Assembly (NCBI RefSeq): GCF_001540865.1 | Contig: NC_033633.1 | Location: forward strand, 1,199,130-1,263,129 | DNA from: Ananas comosus | Taxonomy: Eukaryota > Streptophyta > Magnoliopsida > Poales > Bromeliaceae | Direction of reading: 5' to 3' | DNA: 64,000 bases | Shown here: piece after piece, positions 25,097 through 38,083 of the stretch | How positions within the stretch are numbered: the stretch's first letter is position 1 | How the letters are laid out: each line of letters starts with the position of its first letter | Made by a program: the position numbers and the translations under genes | Notes under the pieces: generated by a model | What the model was told of the DNA's origin: nothing | Seen by the model: only the letters and a program-made list of their open reading frames with translations | The model's database searches: none

Positions 25097-25264
25097 TATC
25101 ATGTTATTATCACATTACTTCGGCTAAAGTTCTTTTAACGAATATATGTAATGTAATATAACTGTTACAGAGAAGACTTTTATCATGTTATTATCACATT
25201 ACTTCTGCTAAAGTTTTTTTTACGAATATATGTAATGTAATATAACTGTTACAGAGAAGACTTT
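25097..25264. repeat. 84-bp tandem duplication upstream of the Dof gene
   Basis: Two nearly identical copies (25097-25180 and 25181-25264), each starting TATCATGTTATTATCACATT and ending in AGAGAAGACTTT, differ at only a few bases. They lie about 310-475 bases upstream of the Dof start codon, in its likely promoter, and may duplicate regulatory sites. Confidence 0.85.
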
Positions 25265-25570
25265 TACGCGAGAAGGCGAGCGTCCCATGTAACGTCCACC
25301 ACGCTCCACGCCAAACCCGGGCCCACTCTCTCTCCTCTCTCTTACGTACGGAAAATAATCATTTTCCCTTCCCTCTCTCTCTCTCTCTCTACACTCCTAT
25401 TTATTGGAGGGGGGTGGGGGAGAAGGGGCTCATCTCTACTCTCTTCCTTAATTTGTTTTGTTTTGAGACCATTTTCTTAAGTTCAAAGAAATTCCCAGTG
25501 CAGTGACCTCCATATTCTTAGCATAATTAATTGGCTCCTTCATCAAATACCAAATACAATTTTTGCATGG

Positions 25571-25595
25571 ATGGAGATCTCTAGTGCTCAATACC

Positions 25596-25631
<36 letters not shown>

Positions 25632-26716
25632 ATATATCTATATATATAATTGCATGCTATGAACACACAACATCATCATCTCCTATATCATCCTTTTATT
25701 TCTTTTCCTGCTTTTTCCTCTTAACTTTGCTTCATACATATTGCATTGTTTTCTCCTTTTGTTTTTCTTGATAATTTATTCATGGCTTGGTTTTATTTAT
25801 TTTTTGAACTTTTTTGTTGTGGCACACTAATTAAAGGCTTAGTTGGACATGGGCTTTTGCCTGAAAGTGTTTTCTCAAATTTTGTTTAATTAATTAATTT
25901 GGGTATGTAGTCTAGTTTTCATCTTGTTAGCAAAATTTGCCATGTTAATTAACCTTCAAAAGTTTCCCTTAGTTGAGATGAATCTCTTGGCAGTTTCAGT
26001 TGAGTGCAATCTTAATTGAATAATCCTTTGTATTTTGTTCACTATTAGCTATTTGCTTTGTGCTAAGAGCCTTTTTTTGTTTTTTTGCTCATTCTTGTTC
26101 ATTTTGATGTTAGCCTACAATTAATCTCATCTGTTTTCAACTTGAACAAGCTAGTGCTAAAGCCTAAAGACAAAGCCTCAATGTTAGTAGTTAGTTTTAT
26201 CTTTTGAAACACAATTTGATAATCTAAATCCAAGTAAAGTTTCAATCATTCGAGTTCTTAGAAGTAGGTAAACAATTTAGCATATTATTTGAAAAGCATC
26301 TATTTTCCATCATTCTAGGCCTTATTTCCCTTCTTTCTCTCACTTGTTCATGTATAGAAAATTTTAGAAAAAAAGGAAGGCCATTGATCGTAAACACATT
26401 CAACAAAACTTCCTTTCTAGTATTATTAAAAGTTGTTTTATAGTTTTTAACATAGTATTAGAAGTTTAGAACAGGAGGTTCCAAGTTCGAGTCTCACCAA
26501 ATTCATAGTATTATTAATTATCTCATATTTAAACTCAATAGCTTAAACTTTTGGAAACCAATAGATGTTTCATATTCTTTAACAAAAACTCTACATAATT
26601 GCATAAATAACTTGAACTAAGCCTTCTTTTTAACTGCTTATTGCTTTATCTTGCAGTTCATGGCCACAAGCCACTCAATAGAACAAGCCCTCATAGCTTG
26701 TCCCAACAAGACCCAT

Positions 26717-26747
<31 letters not shown>

Positions 26748-27553
26748 TGCAGGACAAGAAGCCAAGGCCTCACCAAGATCAAGCCCTGAGATGTCCAAGA
26801 TGTGACTCCACCAACACCAAGTTCTGCTACTACAACAACTACAGCCTCTCCCAGCCCAGATTCTTCTGCAAAGGGTGCAGAAGGTACTGGACCCAGGGGG
26901 GATCTCTGAGGAATGTCCCTGTTGGAGGTGGCTGCAGGAAAAGCAAGAAGAAACTATCCTCATCATCCTCTTCCTCCCTCTCTCCTTGCTCCTCCTCCTC
27001 CACCTCTCCCTCCTCCTCCTCCTCCTCTCTCCCTTCCAAGAACACCACCACCAACCTCAGCATCACCCCACTGCTCTCCAACCTGATCCATGCACCATTT
27101 TCTTATGACCCAAGTGATCTAACTCTGGCCTTTGCTGGTAGTGATCAGCATGGCAATGGCCACAGCTTGCTTTTAGGTGCTGGCCCTAGCCCTAGCCCAA
27201 ACCCTTGCCCAGGTGGGCCCACAAGTGGGTTCTTTGACATCTTGAGAGGTGGGTTCCTTGGGAGTGAGAACTTTGCTGGGTTTCACATGCCATGCTATGG
27301 GTTAGATAATAATAATAATAATAATAATGATGTTGGTGGGAGTAGTGGGGGTAGTGAGGTGGTGGTGTTGCCTTTTGAGGAGAGGCATGGTGGTGCAGTT
27401 ACTCATGAAGTGGAAGGGTCTTCTTGCAAAGATATGAATAATGGAGTGGAAGGGATTAATGGGGCTATGAACTTGGATCTAGGTAGAGATTACTGGGGCA
27501 TTAATGGGGTTGCTTCTACTTGGCATGGGCTCATCAACAGCTCCTTGATCTGA
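25571..27553 (+). CDS. Dof-type zinc-finger transcription factor
   Basis: Exon 1 (25571-25597) encodes only [10 protein letters not shown] 1059-bp intron (25598-26656, GT...TTGCAG) joins it in frame to exon 2 (26657-27553), which continues [12 protein letters not shown]. This two-exon layout with a tiny first exon is common in Dof genes. The Dof domain begins [20 protein letters not shown] and shows the C-x2-C-x21-C-x2-C zinc ligands (CPRC and CKGC) followed by [21 protein letters not shown], the DNA-binding core known to read AAAG. Low-complexity tracts are a Gln run (about ten residues, CAG repeat), Ser runs, and an Asn run (AAT repeat near 27307-27330). The protein would be 307 aa and nuclear. 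The orthologous Dof number is not clear to me. The intron contains a TA microsatellite and a tRNA-like scrap near 26480-26510. Confidence 0.92.
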
Positions 27554-28929
27554 GGAAGCTGCACTGATGATCAGTTTCTGTGTTCATGACATTTTCTCCC
27601 ATTCTGGGAAATGTATTTGTCTCATGTTCTTCATTGTAGTAGTGCTTTTCCTTTCTTCTTCTTCTTCTTCTTCTTCTTCTTCTTTTTTAATCTTCTTCTT
27701 TTTAATCTGATGTATCCTTTTTCTCTGAGTGGTCATCTGACAAACTATAAAGCAAATGAAAGTATTCAGATTGGTTTCCCCATCATGGCATGTTGCAAGT
27801 GGTTGCTTTTTCAGGGTGCTTGCACACTTGCAGGTCTATGTGTTGAAGATATTAAATGAAATTAAATGTTTGAATTTTGAAATAGCTGCTCATATTGCCA
27901 CCATGATTGATTGATCATGCAGCTAATTTAGATTAGAAAAAAGAGACAAAATTATGTGACTGATCCTGCAATGTACAGGGTAATTTTACTGCACACAGCA
28001 CAACTTGGGTTCCTAATCTTGGCCCAGATCAATCCAATCCCAAACTATGATTAAAATTCAGGCTGTGTATCTTGGGCCGGCCCATCGGCCTAGATCAATT
28101 TTCAAAAATACTTTGGTTAAGGCTTCGTTTGGGATTGCTAGAAGATTGCGTTACGTGCGCCGTTTGTTTCCGTACGTAATATTGCGTTCCGCATATCGCG
28201 ATGGATCGATTACGATATATTTTTCGCGATTTCATCGGAGGGCGCAGAAACATATCACTACATGCTTTTACCCTAAATCTATTTTATCTAATAGTATCAG
28301 ATAAATGTCAATATCAAAGTAAGCCTGAGACAACATTTGATCATCAACATTGGCCATAGTCTTGTGCAATTGGTTAGTATCGATGTTCGTCGGGGCTCGA
28401 GACCCGGATTTTTGAATCCCTTTCTGAGTTGGAAGGATGATGAGTTGTAGCCTACCACCTACATTAAAACAAAAAAAATGGTCTTATTTTCTTCTTTTTT
28501 TTTTGGGAAATAGATAACGAGCTACCTGCTTCATTCATTAAGTAAAATGATCTTATTTTCAACATTCATGTTTAACTTATTATTATAATTCCACGCGAAA
28601 GGCGAGTTTTACACTCGGGTTATTAGTAGCTTGGTTCAATTGCCAACCCTCAGAGAATCAATCACTAAACCATGTCATGTCGAATCTAAGCAAATAATCA
28701 CTCTTCTCTAATCAGATCGTAAAAAAATTCAGAAGAAACCTGATCATCCAAGGAAACGAATGAACAGCGCACACGGGTCCCGATGTTCTTGGATTTATTT
28801 TCTATTAGACACGGCCCAATTCTACAAACCTAATTGGGCCTACCGGTTGTAAACTGGGCTGGGCCGGCTGGGCCGGACATGCTCAAGCATAGTGTCTGGG
28901 TTGGAGAACCAAAACAAATTTAACTTAAA

Positions 28930-28978
<49 letters not shown>

Positions 28979-29330
28979 CATCATTAAATGTTATTATTTT
29001 GAGTTTATATTAAATCATTTTTTTGGTTAAAAGTGTCCTCAACTATATAGGCCATTCAGAAATAGCACCTGAGCTTCTTTTTTTTGTTTTGAAGTGACTC
29101 ACCAGCTTTTAATTTTTTAAAATTAAAAATTTAGACTAAATTACTTTAAAATTTTTATCAAGTTTATTAAGTTATTAACCATTAATGGGTTAAATTTTAT
29201 CTACTAAAAAAGTTAAAGTTATTAAATTTGACAAAAATTACTAATGAACTGAAATAATTTCTAATTTTTTAAAACTTTAATTAGTTAATTCTAACAAACT
29301 AGAAGTTGAAATGGTTTCGAGTTAAAAAAA
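27554..29330. other. Dof 3' flank and intergenic region
   Basis: The Dof 3' UTR is followed by a TTC microsatellite (about 27654-27684) and later an ATT microsatellite (28931-28979). A tRNA-like SINE candidate is listed separately. I see no further coding exon; open frames at 27611 and 28047 have no motif support. Confidence 0.55.
28356..28475 (+). mobile_element. Possible tRNA-derived SINE fragment
   Basis: The text TAGTCTTGTGCAATTGGTTAG resembles a tRNA D-arm/A box, and about 40 bases on GACCCGGATTTTTGAATCC resembles a degenerate B box (GGTTCGAATCC). It is followed by a stretch ending in ACATTAAAAC and a short A run. It would not fold as a real tRNA gene. The call rests on these two boxes only. 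Confidence 0.35.
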
Positions 29331-29941
29331 GAGTTAATTTCATACAGGTTCCCGCAAACATGGTGAATAACATATATACTTCTGCAAAGTTTAACTTTCA
29401 TAAGTTATTCCTACAAAAGTTCTAATGTATCATATATATTCCTCTGGTTAAGATCAGTTAGAAAACTGTTAATTTTTTAACAGCAAAAATGTGAAATAAT
29501 AATTTTGCTCTTGCCCTCTTCCTCTTTCTCTTCCGGCTTGGGAGCGGACGGCGGCGATGGCGACCTTGCGGAGTTTGTCGGGATTGCAGCCAACGGGGTT
29601 GCGGAGCTTGTTGGAGTCACGGCATGGCCGATGCCATCGGAGGCGCCCGTGATGATGGCCCACGCGGGCAGCATGACGGCGACGATGATTGGATCATCGA
29701 CGATGACGACGAAGAAGAAGAAAGAGGAGGAGAAAAGGAGGAAAATGAAGATACGAAGAAAAAGAGGAAGAAGAAGAAGCAGGAGAGGAAGATGAAAAAG
29801 GATAAAAATGTCATTTTACCTTGTTAATGGATCATGGTTAAGTATTTTAACTGTGGTTAGCTAGATTTCTCTAACGGTGATTAACGGCAGGAATATATCT
29901 CTTATTTATCATGTTTGCTGGGACCGGTATGAAATTAACCC
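29331..29941. mobile_element. TIR element carrying a captured gene fragment (Pack-MULE/hAT-like)
   Basis: The left end GAGTTAATTTCATACAGG and the inverse of the right end (GGGTTAATTTCATACCGG) match, and similarity continues for about 50 bp (GCAAACATG shared). The 8-bp TAAAAAAA lies at 29323-29330 and 29942-29949, fitting a target duplication although A-rich. The interior switches from AT-rich ends to a GC-rich, coding-like core (about 29510-29810) that resembles a short-chain dehydrogenase gene. Gene capture between TIRs is the definition of a Pack-type element; whether it is MULE (9 bp) or hAT (8 bp) is open. Confidence 0.65.
29535..29680 (-). pseudogene. Captured fragment of a short-chain dehydrogenase/ketoacyl reductase-like gene
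   Basis: Minus-strand translation gives WAIITGASDGIGHA, matching the TGxxxGIG cofactor-binding motif of short-chain dehydrogenases. In another frame just downstream, NPDKLRKVAIAAVRSQ matches the text that follows this motif in plant very-long-chain 3-oxoacyl-CoA reductases (KCR-type). The two pieces are in different frames with the linking part missing, and there is no complete domain, so this is a broken fragment. It lies inside the TIR element at 29331-29941. Confidence 0.5.
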
Positions 29942-30095
29942 TAAAAAAATTGCAATACATTCGCCCTATAGTTGAGGGGTCTCCGTCCCTCACGAGATTC
30001 AATCAACCAATCACAACCGTCGGATCTACAGATTCACCCATCAAACCGTCCAGTGTTTTGCCCTAGAATCTAAAAACCCTCGCCACATTGCTTCC

Positions 30096-30142
30096 TATAA
30101 AAGCCCACTCCGCCTCTTGCCTCTTTCCACTTCAAACCCTAA
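30096..30142 (+). promoter_or_regulatory. TATA box and telo-box of the RPS23 gene
   Basis: TATAAAA at 30096-30102 and AAACCCTAA at 30134-30142 lie just upstream of the start codon at 30208. The telo-box is a well-known element of plant ribosomal-protein promoters, often in the 5' UTR close to the transcription start. Confidence 0.65.
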
Positions 30143-30207
30143 CGCTGCGGCGCTCTCCACCTTCGTCCTAACACGGCAGCTGAGATCGTCTCCTTCATCA
30201 ATCGAAA

Positions 30208-32572
<2,365 letters not shown>

Positions 32573-33554
32573 AGCTGCTACTAGTTGGCAAGAGGATTTT
32601 GAAGGGAAGTTACTCGCCGTTTTTTTTCCTCTTTATGGTCTTATTGGTCTCTAAGTTTTAGAGTTTTGAAGTGTATTTGACCCCCTGAATTTCTCCCTGA
32701 ACTGAATTTGGTACTTATGTGATGCTATTTTATCTTCTCATCAGACCCTACCTGTGTCATCCATTGTCCAAATTTTCTTTCGAATTCTCCAGCATTGAAT
32801 TTCAGTGCTCGTAGTCAAATTTTTCTAGCCCCCTTCATCAGAAGTTATTATGATTTGCTTGTGTTTATTTTGATTATAATTTGTAGCCTGTTTTGTACCT
32901 TTTAATGCTGTAGAGAGAGTTGAAATAAGATCCATGGGCTCAAAAACAGATGCTCATTATTTGAAACTTTCTATTTTTCCTGCAGCACAAAGCTGTTCAG
33001 GAGATTTAGTGTCTTAAAAAGTGTTAAAATTTTCACTGTTTTCAAGTATGAAAACTGACAAATGACATTTCAATACTGCACTTGGATTGACTTTTCGAAT
33101 ACTGACCTGATCGAGCTTAAAGAAATGGAAGACCCAAATAATTATTTATATATTTCATTATTAACGTTTATTTGATCTTGAGAATGTTAAGTTGTGTGTT
33201 TCTTTTAACGCGCTTATCGGATATAACCGAACTATTCAATGCACTTGTTAAACAAAATACAATAACCAATCGTATTATATAGATTCTCAATAATCTTATC
33301 GGATAGATGGATTAAACCAATAGAGGATTTACATTCTTTTTATGGGATGCGATGTGGATTTTGCAACTGTTTTTTGATTGGTCCGGTCTAATAGACCACG
33401 ACCACAAGAGAGGAACAGGACTCCCATCACTTCCACAGTTCCACGTAGTCACTCCCCCATCCACCCACCCGCCCATTTACGCCCGATCCATTGATCATCC
33501 GCCCCCTTCTCTCTCATCCTCTTCGCTCTCGCCATTACTGCACTCCGCTTCTCA
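32573..33554. other. RPS23 3' flank and PPR gene upstream region
   Basis: The RPS23 3' UTR and terminator should occupy the first few hundred bases. The last part is C/T-rich and forms the 5' region of the PPR gene. I see no other feature. Confidence 0.5.
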
Positions 33555-35768
33555 ATGCTTCATCAACCCCAACCTCCCACAAACTCCTCTTCTCTCCCTT
33601 CCCTCTCCCATTTCCCCACTTCCCCAAAGCTCCACCGCTACCACCTCCTACTTCCTCTTCCTCTCCGCGCCCAACCCGCCTCCTCCCACCTCTCCCTCTC
33701 CCTCTCCCTCTCCACCGGAGAAACGCCCATCTCCTCCTCCTCCTCCTCCTCCTCCTCCAATGGTGGTGGCGGTGGCGGCGAGGAGGGCGCTGAGGAGGTC
33801 CTCCTCCTCTCCCTCCTCCGCCAGGGTCGCACTGACGAGGCCTACGAGGCCGTGTCCCGGTCCCCTCGCCTCCCCAGCAACGCCACCTGCCTCAGCCGCC
33901 TCCTCGCCCAGCTCGCCTACATGAGGGGCTCCCCCTCCGCGCTCCCCCGCGCCCGCGCCCTCGTTCGCCGCCTCCGCGACGCGCGCCTCCTCCACCTCCT
34001 CGACGCCAACTCCCTCGGCCTCCTCGCCTCCGCCGCCGCGCGCTCCGGCGCTCCCGCCTACGCCGCCTCTGTCGTCCGCACCATGCTCCGCTCCGGCTAC
34101 CTCCCCCACGTCAAGGCCTGGAGCGCCGTCGTGAGCCGCCTCGCCTCCTCCGACGACCCCGCCGACGCCCTCCGCCTCTTCGACGCCGTCCTCCGCCGTC
34201 TCCGTCGCCTCCCCCCCGGCCCGCTCGCCGCCGACGCCCGACCCGACGCCGCCGCCTTCAACGCCGCCCTCAACGCCGCCGCCAACCTCGGCGACGTCCC
34301 CAGGTTCGCCCACCTGTTCGACGAAATGCGCGCGTTCGGGGCCGCCCCCGACGCGCTCACCTACAACGTCCTCATCAAGATGTGCGCGCGCGCCGAGCGC
34401 GGCGACCTCCTCGCCCCCGCCCTCGCTCTCATCGTCCGCCGCGGCGTCATCCCCTGCATCACCTCGTTCCACTCCCTCGTCGCCGCGTACGTGGGCCTCG
34501 GCGACCTCGCCGCCGCCGAGAGGCTCATCCAGGCCATGCGCGAGCGCCGCGCCGACATCTGCTCGCTTCTCGCGCAGTCGTCGCCGACTCCCGCGCGGGT
34601 AGAGCCTCACGCCCTTCTCGAAGCCATCGTGCTCGGCTCGCACGACGCCGCGGCGGCGCCGCCGCCGCTGCTGCCCGCGACCTACGCGCCCGACGCGCGC
34701 GTCTACACGACGCTCATGAAGGGCTACATGCGCGCGGGGCGCGTCGACGATGTGGTCCGCACGATCCGCGCCATGCGCCTCGAGCCCGACCCCGCGAGCC
34801 GCCCCGACGACGTTGCCTACACCACCGTCGCCACCGCGCTCGTGGGCGCCGGCGCCGTCGACCGCGCGCGCGGCGTGCTCGACGAAATGGCGCGTGACGG
34901 CGTCCCCGCCAACCGCGTCACCTACAACGTGCTCCTCAAGGGCTATTGCCAGCAGCTGCAGCTGGACGAAGCCAAGTCACTGTTGCGCGACATGGAGAAT
35001 CGACTCGGAATTGAGCCCAATGTGATCTCCTACAACATCCTCATCGACGGGTGCATCCTCATCGACGACAGTGCAGGCGCGCTGGCATTCTTTAATGAGA
35101 TGCGTGAGCGCGGAATCCCGCCGTCGAAGGTCAGCTACACGACTCTGATGAAGGCGTTCGCCCTATCGGGCCAACCGAAACTCGCCCACAAGGTGTTCGA
35201 CGAAATGTCCAAGGATCCTAGAGTTAGAGTTGATAGAGTAGCTTGGAACATGTTGATAGAAGGGTACTGTCGACTGGGGCTTTTGGAAGAAGCCAAGAAG
35301 ATCGTGGAGAAGATGAGGGAGAGCGGGTTCCAGCCCGACGTGGCTACCTACGGTAGCCTCGCCAACGGAATTGCTTTGGCGAGGAAGCCCGGAGAAGCAC
35401 TTTTGCTGTGGAATGAGGTGAAAGAGAGATGCGAGGGTTCGCCGCCGCTGAAGCCTGACGAAGGGCTTTTGGATGCATTGGCTGATGTGTGTGTTCGTGC
35501 GGCTTTTTTCAGGAAGGCACTTGAAATTGTGGCTTGTATGGAGGAGAATGGGATATCGCCGAACAAGACCAAGTATAAAAAAATTTATATAGAGATGCAT
35601 TCGCGGATGTTTACAAGCAAGCACGCCTCGCAAGCGAGGCAGGATAGGAGGAAAGAGAGGAAGAGAGCGGCTGAGGCGTTCAAGTTTTGGTTAGGGCTTC
35701 CGAATTCTTATTACGGCAGCGAGTGGAGGCTCGAGCCCTTTGATGGGGATAATTATGAACTCACCTGA
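33555..35768 (+). CDS. P-class PPR protein, HCF152-like, chloroplast
   Basis: A single intronless frame of 737 codons. The N-terminal ~70 residues are rich in Ser, Pro, His and Leu with almost no acidic residues, as in chloroplast transit peptides. About 12 PPR motifs follow, e.g. VTYNVLLKGYCQQLQLDEA, VISYNILIDGC, VSYTTLMKAFALSGQPKLA, VAWNMLIEGYCRLGLLEEA, VATYGSLANG. No E, DYW or SMR domain is visible, so it is P-class. The C-terminus ends with basic text ARQDRRKERKRAAEAFKFW and LGLPNSYYGSEWRLEPF, which I recognise from Arabidopsis HCF152 (At3g09650). HCF152 is known to bind chloroplast psbH-petB RNA and to be needed for its processing; assignment here is by recalled similarity. The 5' half is extremely GC-rich and fades to normal composition after about 34950. 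Confidence 0.85.
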   Translation: MLHQPQPPTNSSSLPSLSHFPTSPKLHRYHLLLPLPLRAQPASSHLSLSLSLSTGETPISSSSSSSSSNGGGGGGEEGAEEVLLLSLLRQGRTDEAYEAVSRSPRLPSNATCLSRLLAQLAYMRGSPSALPRARALVRRLRDARLLHLLDANSLGLLASAAARSGAPAYAASVVRTMLRSGYLPHVKAWSAVVSRLASSDDPADALRLFDAVLRRLRRLPPGPLAADARPDAAAFNAALNAAANLGDVPRFAHLFDEMRAFGAAPDALTYNVLIKMCARAERGDLLAPALALIVRRGVIPCITSFHSLVAAYVGLGDLAAAERLIQAMRERRADICSLLAQSSPTPARVEPHALLEAIVLGSHDAAAAPPPLLPATYAPDARVYTTLMKGYMRAGRVDDVVRTIRAMRLEPDPASRPDDVAYTTVATALVGAGAVDRARGVLDEMARDGVPANRVTYNVLLKGYCQQLQLDEAKSLLRDMENRLGIEPNVISYNILIDGCILIDDSAGALAFFNEMRERGIPPSKVSYTTLMKAFALSGQPKLAHKVFDEMSKDPRVRVDRVAWNMLIEGYCRLGLLEEAKKIVEKMRESGFQPDVATYGSLANGIALARKPGEALLLWNEVKERCEGSPPLKPDEGLLDALADVCVRAAFFRKALEIVACMEENGISPNKTKYKKIYIEMHSRMFTSKHASQARQDRRKERKRAAEAFKFWLGLPNSYYGSEWRLEPFDGDNYELT

Positions 35769-36847
35769 TTCTCGATTCGTATTTCACACTACTTGCATAA
35801 TTGGCTTATGAACATTCATGGAGGAAATATGCCAACGAATTTGATGCCAAATCCTATTTCGGTTCCGTCAAAGCAAATTAAAACTTGGATTTGGCGAGGG
35901 CAAGAGAAGATAGGAGACACCAGTGTTCTGGATCTACCAAGCATGTGATTTGCTATAGCTTGGTTGCTTCTGGATCTTCTTAAAATTGTGAAAATGAAAA
36001 GATCATTACTGTTGTATGTAGTCCAGTTATTATTCTTTTGAATAGTGATACTGCATTGTTTTCATCAGGATTCTGATACTCAATAATAACCATTTTGCCT
36101 TCTTATTTACAAATCAACTCTGAATAAAGCAGGAGCTTAGCCTTTAGAAAGTCATGAATACTCTTGTTTCATCTCTTTCTTTCCCCAGTTTCACCCTGTA
36201 TAGAAGAAGCCTTCGAATTCATTGGCATATATAGTATTTCTGCACCAGTAGTTTGGCAGTATTGTACTACTAGAATTATTTTGTATGAATTTTGAAGTTT
36301 GAACTGGAGAAAAGCCTCCAGATTCTTATCATCGACGAATTATACAGTTTACGCAACTGCAGATTAGAACTATAAAGTAGTATGTATATCCGCGGTTAAC
36401 TCTGGATATGTGGCAAAGTTTTTATTGTAGATGTAAAAGTTTGAATGCTTTTCATAGATGAGTGGTTCTATACCCATGAGCCATGAGCTTGAGCAAAAAT
36501 ATTTGATTTTTTCTTTTGAGGGATGTGGGGGATTCAAAAAATCTATGTTTTATCTTGAGAAAAAATAAGGGGCCTGTATTGTTGCAATGTTAGCAGTTTG
36601 ATTTGAAATATTAATCTTCATGTCAATAAGAGTTTTTTTCCTGCTTCATTTTTGCCTTGAATATCCATCAGTTTGTATCAGATTCAATTGGCGAAGTTTA
36701 TATAATTGCTTTGGTTTTTTTAACTATCTTTTTAATATCTTCAACATGGAAAAGTGCCTATTCCAAACATTTTGGCTAAATTCTCAATTTTGCAAAAAAA
36801 ATAAATAAAATAAAAACAAAATCTGGGTTAAATAAGAGACTCGTCAG

Positions 36848-36879
<32 letters not shown>

Positions 36880-38083
36880 TAATTTAGTATCCACTCTGCT
36901 TTTACTACTGCTTCAAATAGTTTTAAAATTTTATATAATTATCAAATTTGAGTGCACAATTTTATGAAAATGAATTTAACAGATGACATAATCACATTAA
37001 CTGAATTAAATTTGCCTTACAAAGCACTTGTTAAGGAGTTTTTATTAGTAATAAGAAACTGTTAAAATTTCTCGAAACTTGCAACTTAAAATAACACATT
37101 TGGAAGCAAAACTCCAGCTAAACAATCTTTCCAATTAAATATCCCAAACTCTTGGGCTAATTAGTCCTTTCCCTTTTCATTATGCCCAATGTCTCCCTAA
37201 ACAAGTTTCATTATTCAATTCTAATTATGTTTCGGCTTCTTTAATTAACTCATTATAGTAAATAATAATAATAAAAAGGTCTTCACTTGCACATAAATAT
37301 TCCCAAAGTTTAAAGATACTACATTGATTAAATTTAATGGTTTGCTATTGCCTGCACCAAGTGTACAAGCATACAAAATACACCACACCTCTAAAAGCTC
37401 TACACTTTTAAGAATCAGAATTTAACTTATATTCTATAACATTAAAAATACAAATTTATAATTTTGAACATCTACTCGAAAAATTCGTAACAATTTTTTT
37501 TTTCTGTTGATTTTTCACGTATACTTGGTGCTTATACTGTTGTTTTCCAAAAATTATAGTTTTTACTGCATAAATTTTTTTTAAAAGAAATAAAAAATAT
37601 ATATTATTGCGGCGCATGGACGTACTTATACACCGGGTGCATGCAAAAGCCTGTTACGGCGTGGGCCGCAAAGCCCACAACGTCAAACCGGGTTGACTCG
37701 GACCGGTCCAAACGATTCGGACCCGTTTTCACTATTCTCTACGCTATGGCGGTGGAGCGATTCAACTCCGTTCCCCTCCTCTCTCTCCGCCCCCGTCCTT
37801 TCTCCTCTTTCCCATAACGAATTCTCCTCGCCTGTCCCCGCTCATCGCCCGATCAAATCGAGTAGTAACCGAATTTTTTTATATTCCATATACAAAAATC
37901 CTAAGAAATATCTCCTACCCTAACCCTACTACGCACCTTCGATCTCGCTCGGTTTCAAAATTCCTCCAAAAATTCGCCGATATTCTCGCGATCGACTTCA
38001 AATACCGAGCAGCGATCGAGTCGCGATCGAGCTTTCGATTCCACTCGGTGTCTCCTTCGCCTCCGACGGTGGAGAAGGAGGCC
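35769..38083. other. Intergenic region between PPR and UPL4-like genes
   Basis: It contains the PPR 3' flank, a GA microsatellite (about 36847-36871), AT-rich sequence and, from about 37600, a GC-richer promoter/5' UTR of the HECT gene. Telomere-like CCCTAACCC text occurs at about 37917-37926. No coding exon is supported. Confidence 0.5.

Larger units (their letters stand above)
15464..25570. other. 10-kb AT-rich intergenic region with transposon remnants
   Basis: Between the aminotransferase stop and the Dof start I find no supported coding exon. The region holds long TA microsatellites, several TIR elements, a Copia-like solo LTR and tandem repeats, which are listed separately. GC-rich islands at about 19390-19760 and 21220-21325 contain only short open frames without recognisable motifs. 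Promoter sequences for the Dof gene should lie in the last few hundred bases, including a CT repeat near 25375-25390. Confidence 0.6.

Noticed and set aside
26480..26510. tRNA-like B box (GTTCGAGTC) in the Dof intron
   Set aside because: No convincing A box or tail accompanies it; too short to call a SINE or tRNA.
28123..28310. GGCTTCGTTTGGGATTG as a hAT element terminus
   Set aside because: The only matching inverse copy (near 28032) is on the wrong side and in the wrong orientation to form an element.
29505..29827. Open frames with Asp/Glu/Lys runs
   Set aside because: They arise from GAC/GAA-rich low-complexity sequence inside the TIR element; only the short SDR-like text on the other strand is informative.
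33648..34643. 331-codon minus-strand open frame, Gly/Glu-rich
   Set aside because: It is the antisense shadow of the GC-rich PPR coding sequence and has no motif of its own.
38048..38083. Upstream GTG extension of the UPL4-like frame
   Set aside because: The ATG at 38084 gives a normal MDRGRKR start; a GTG start is not expected for a plant nuclear gene.
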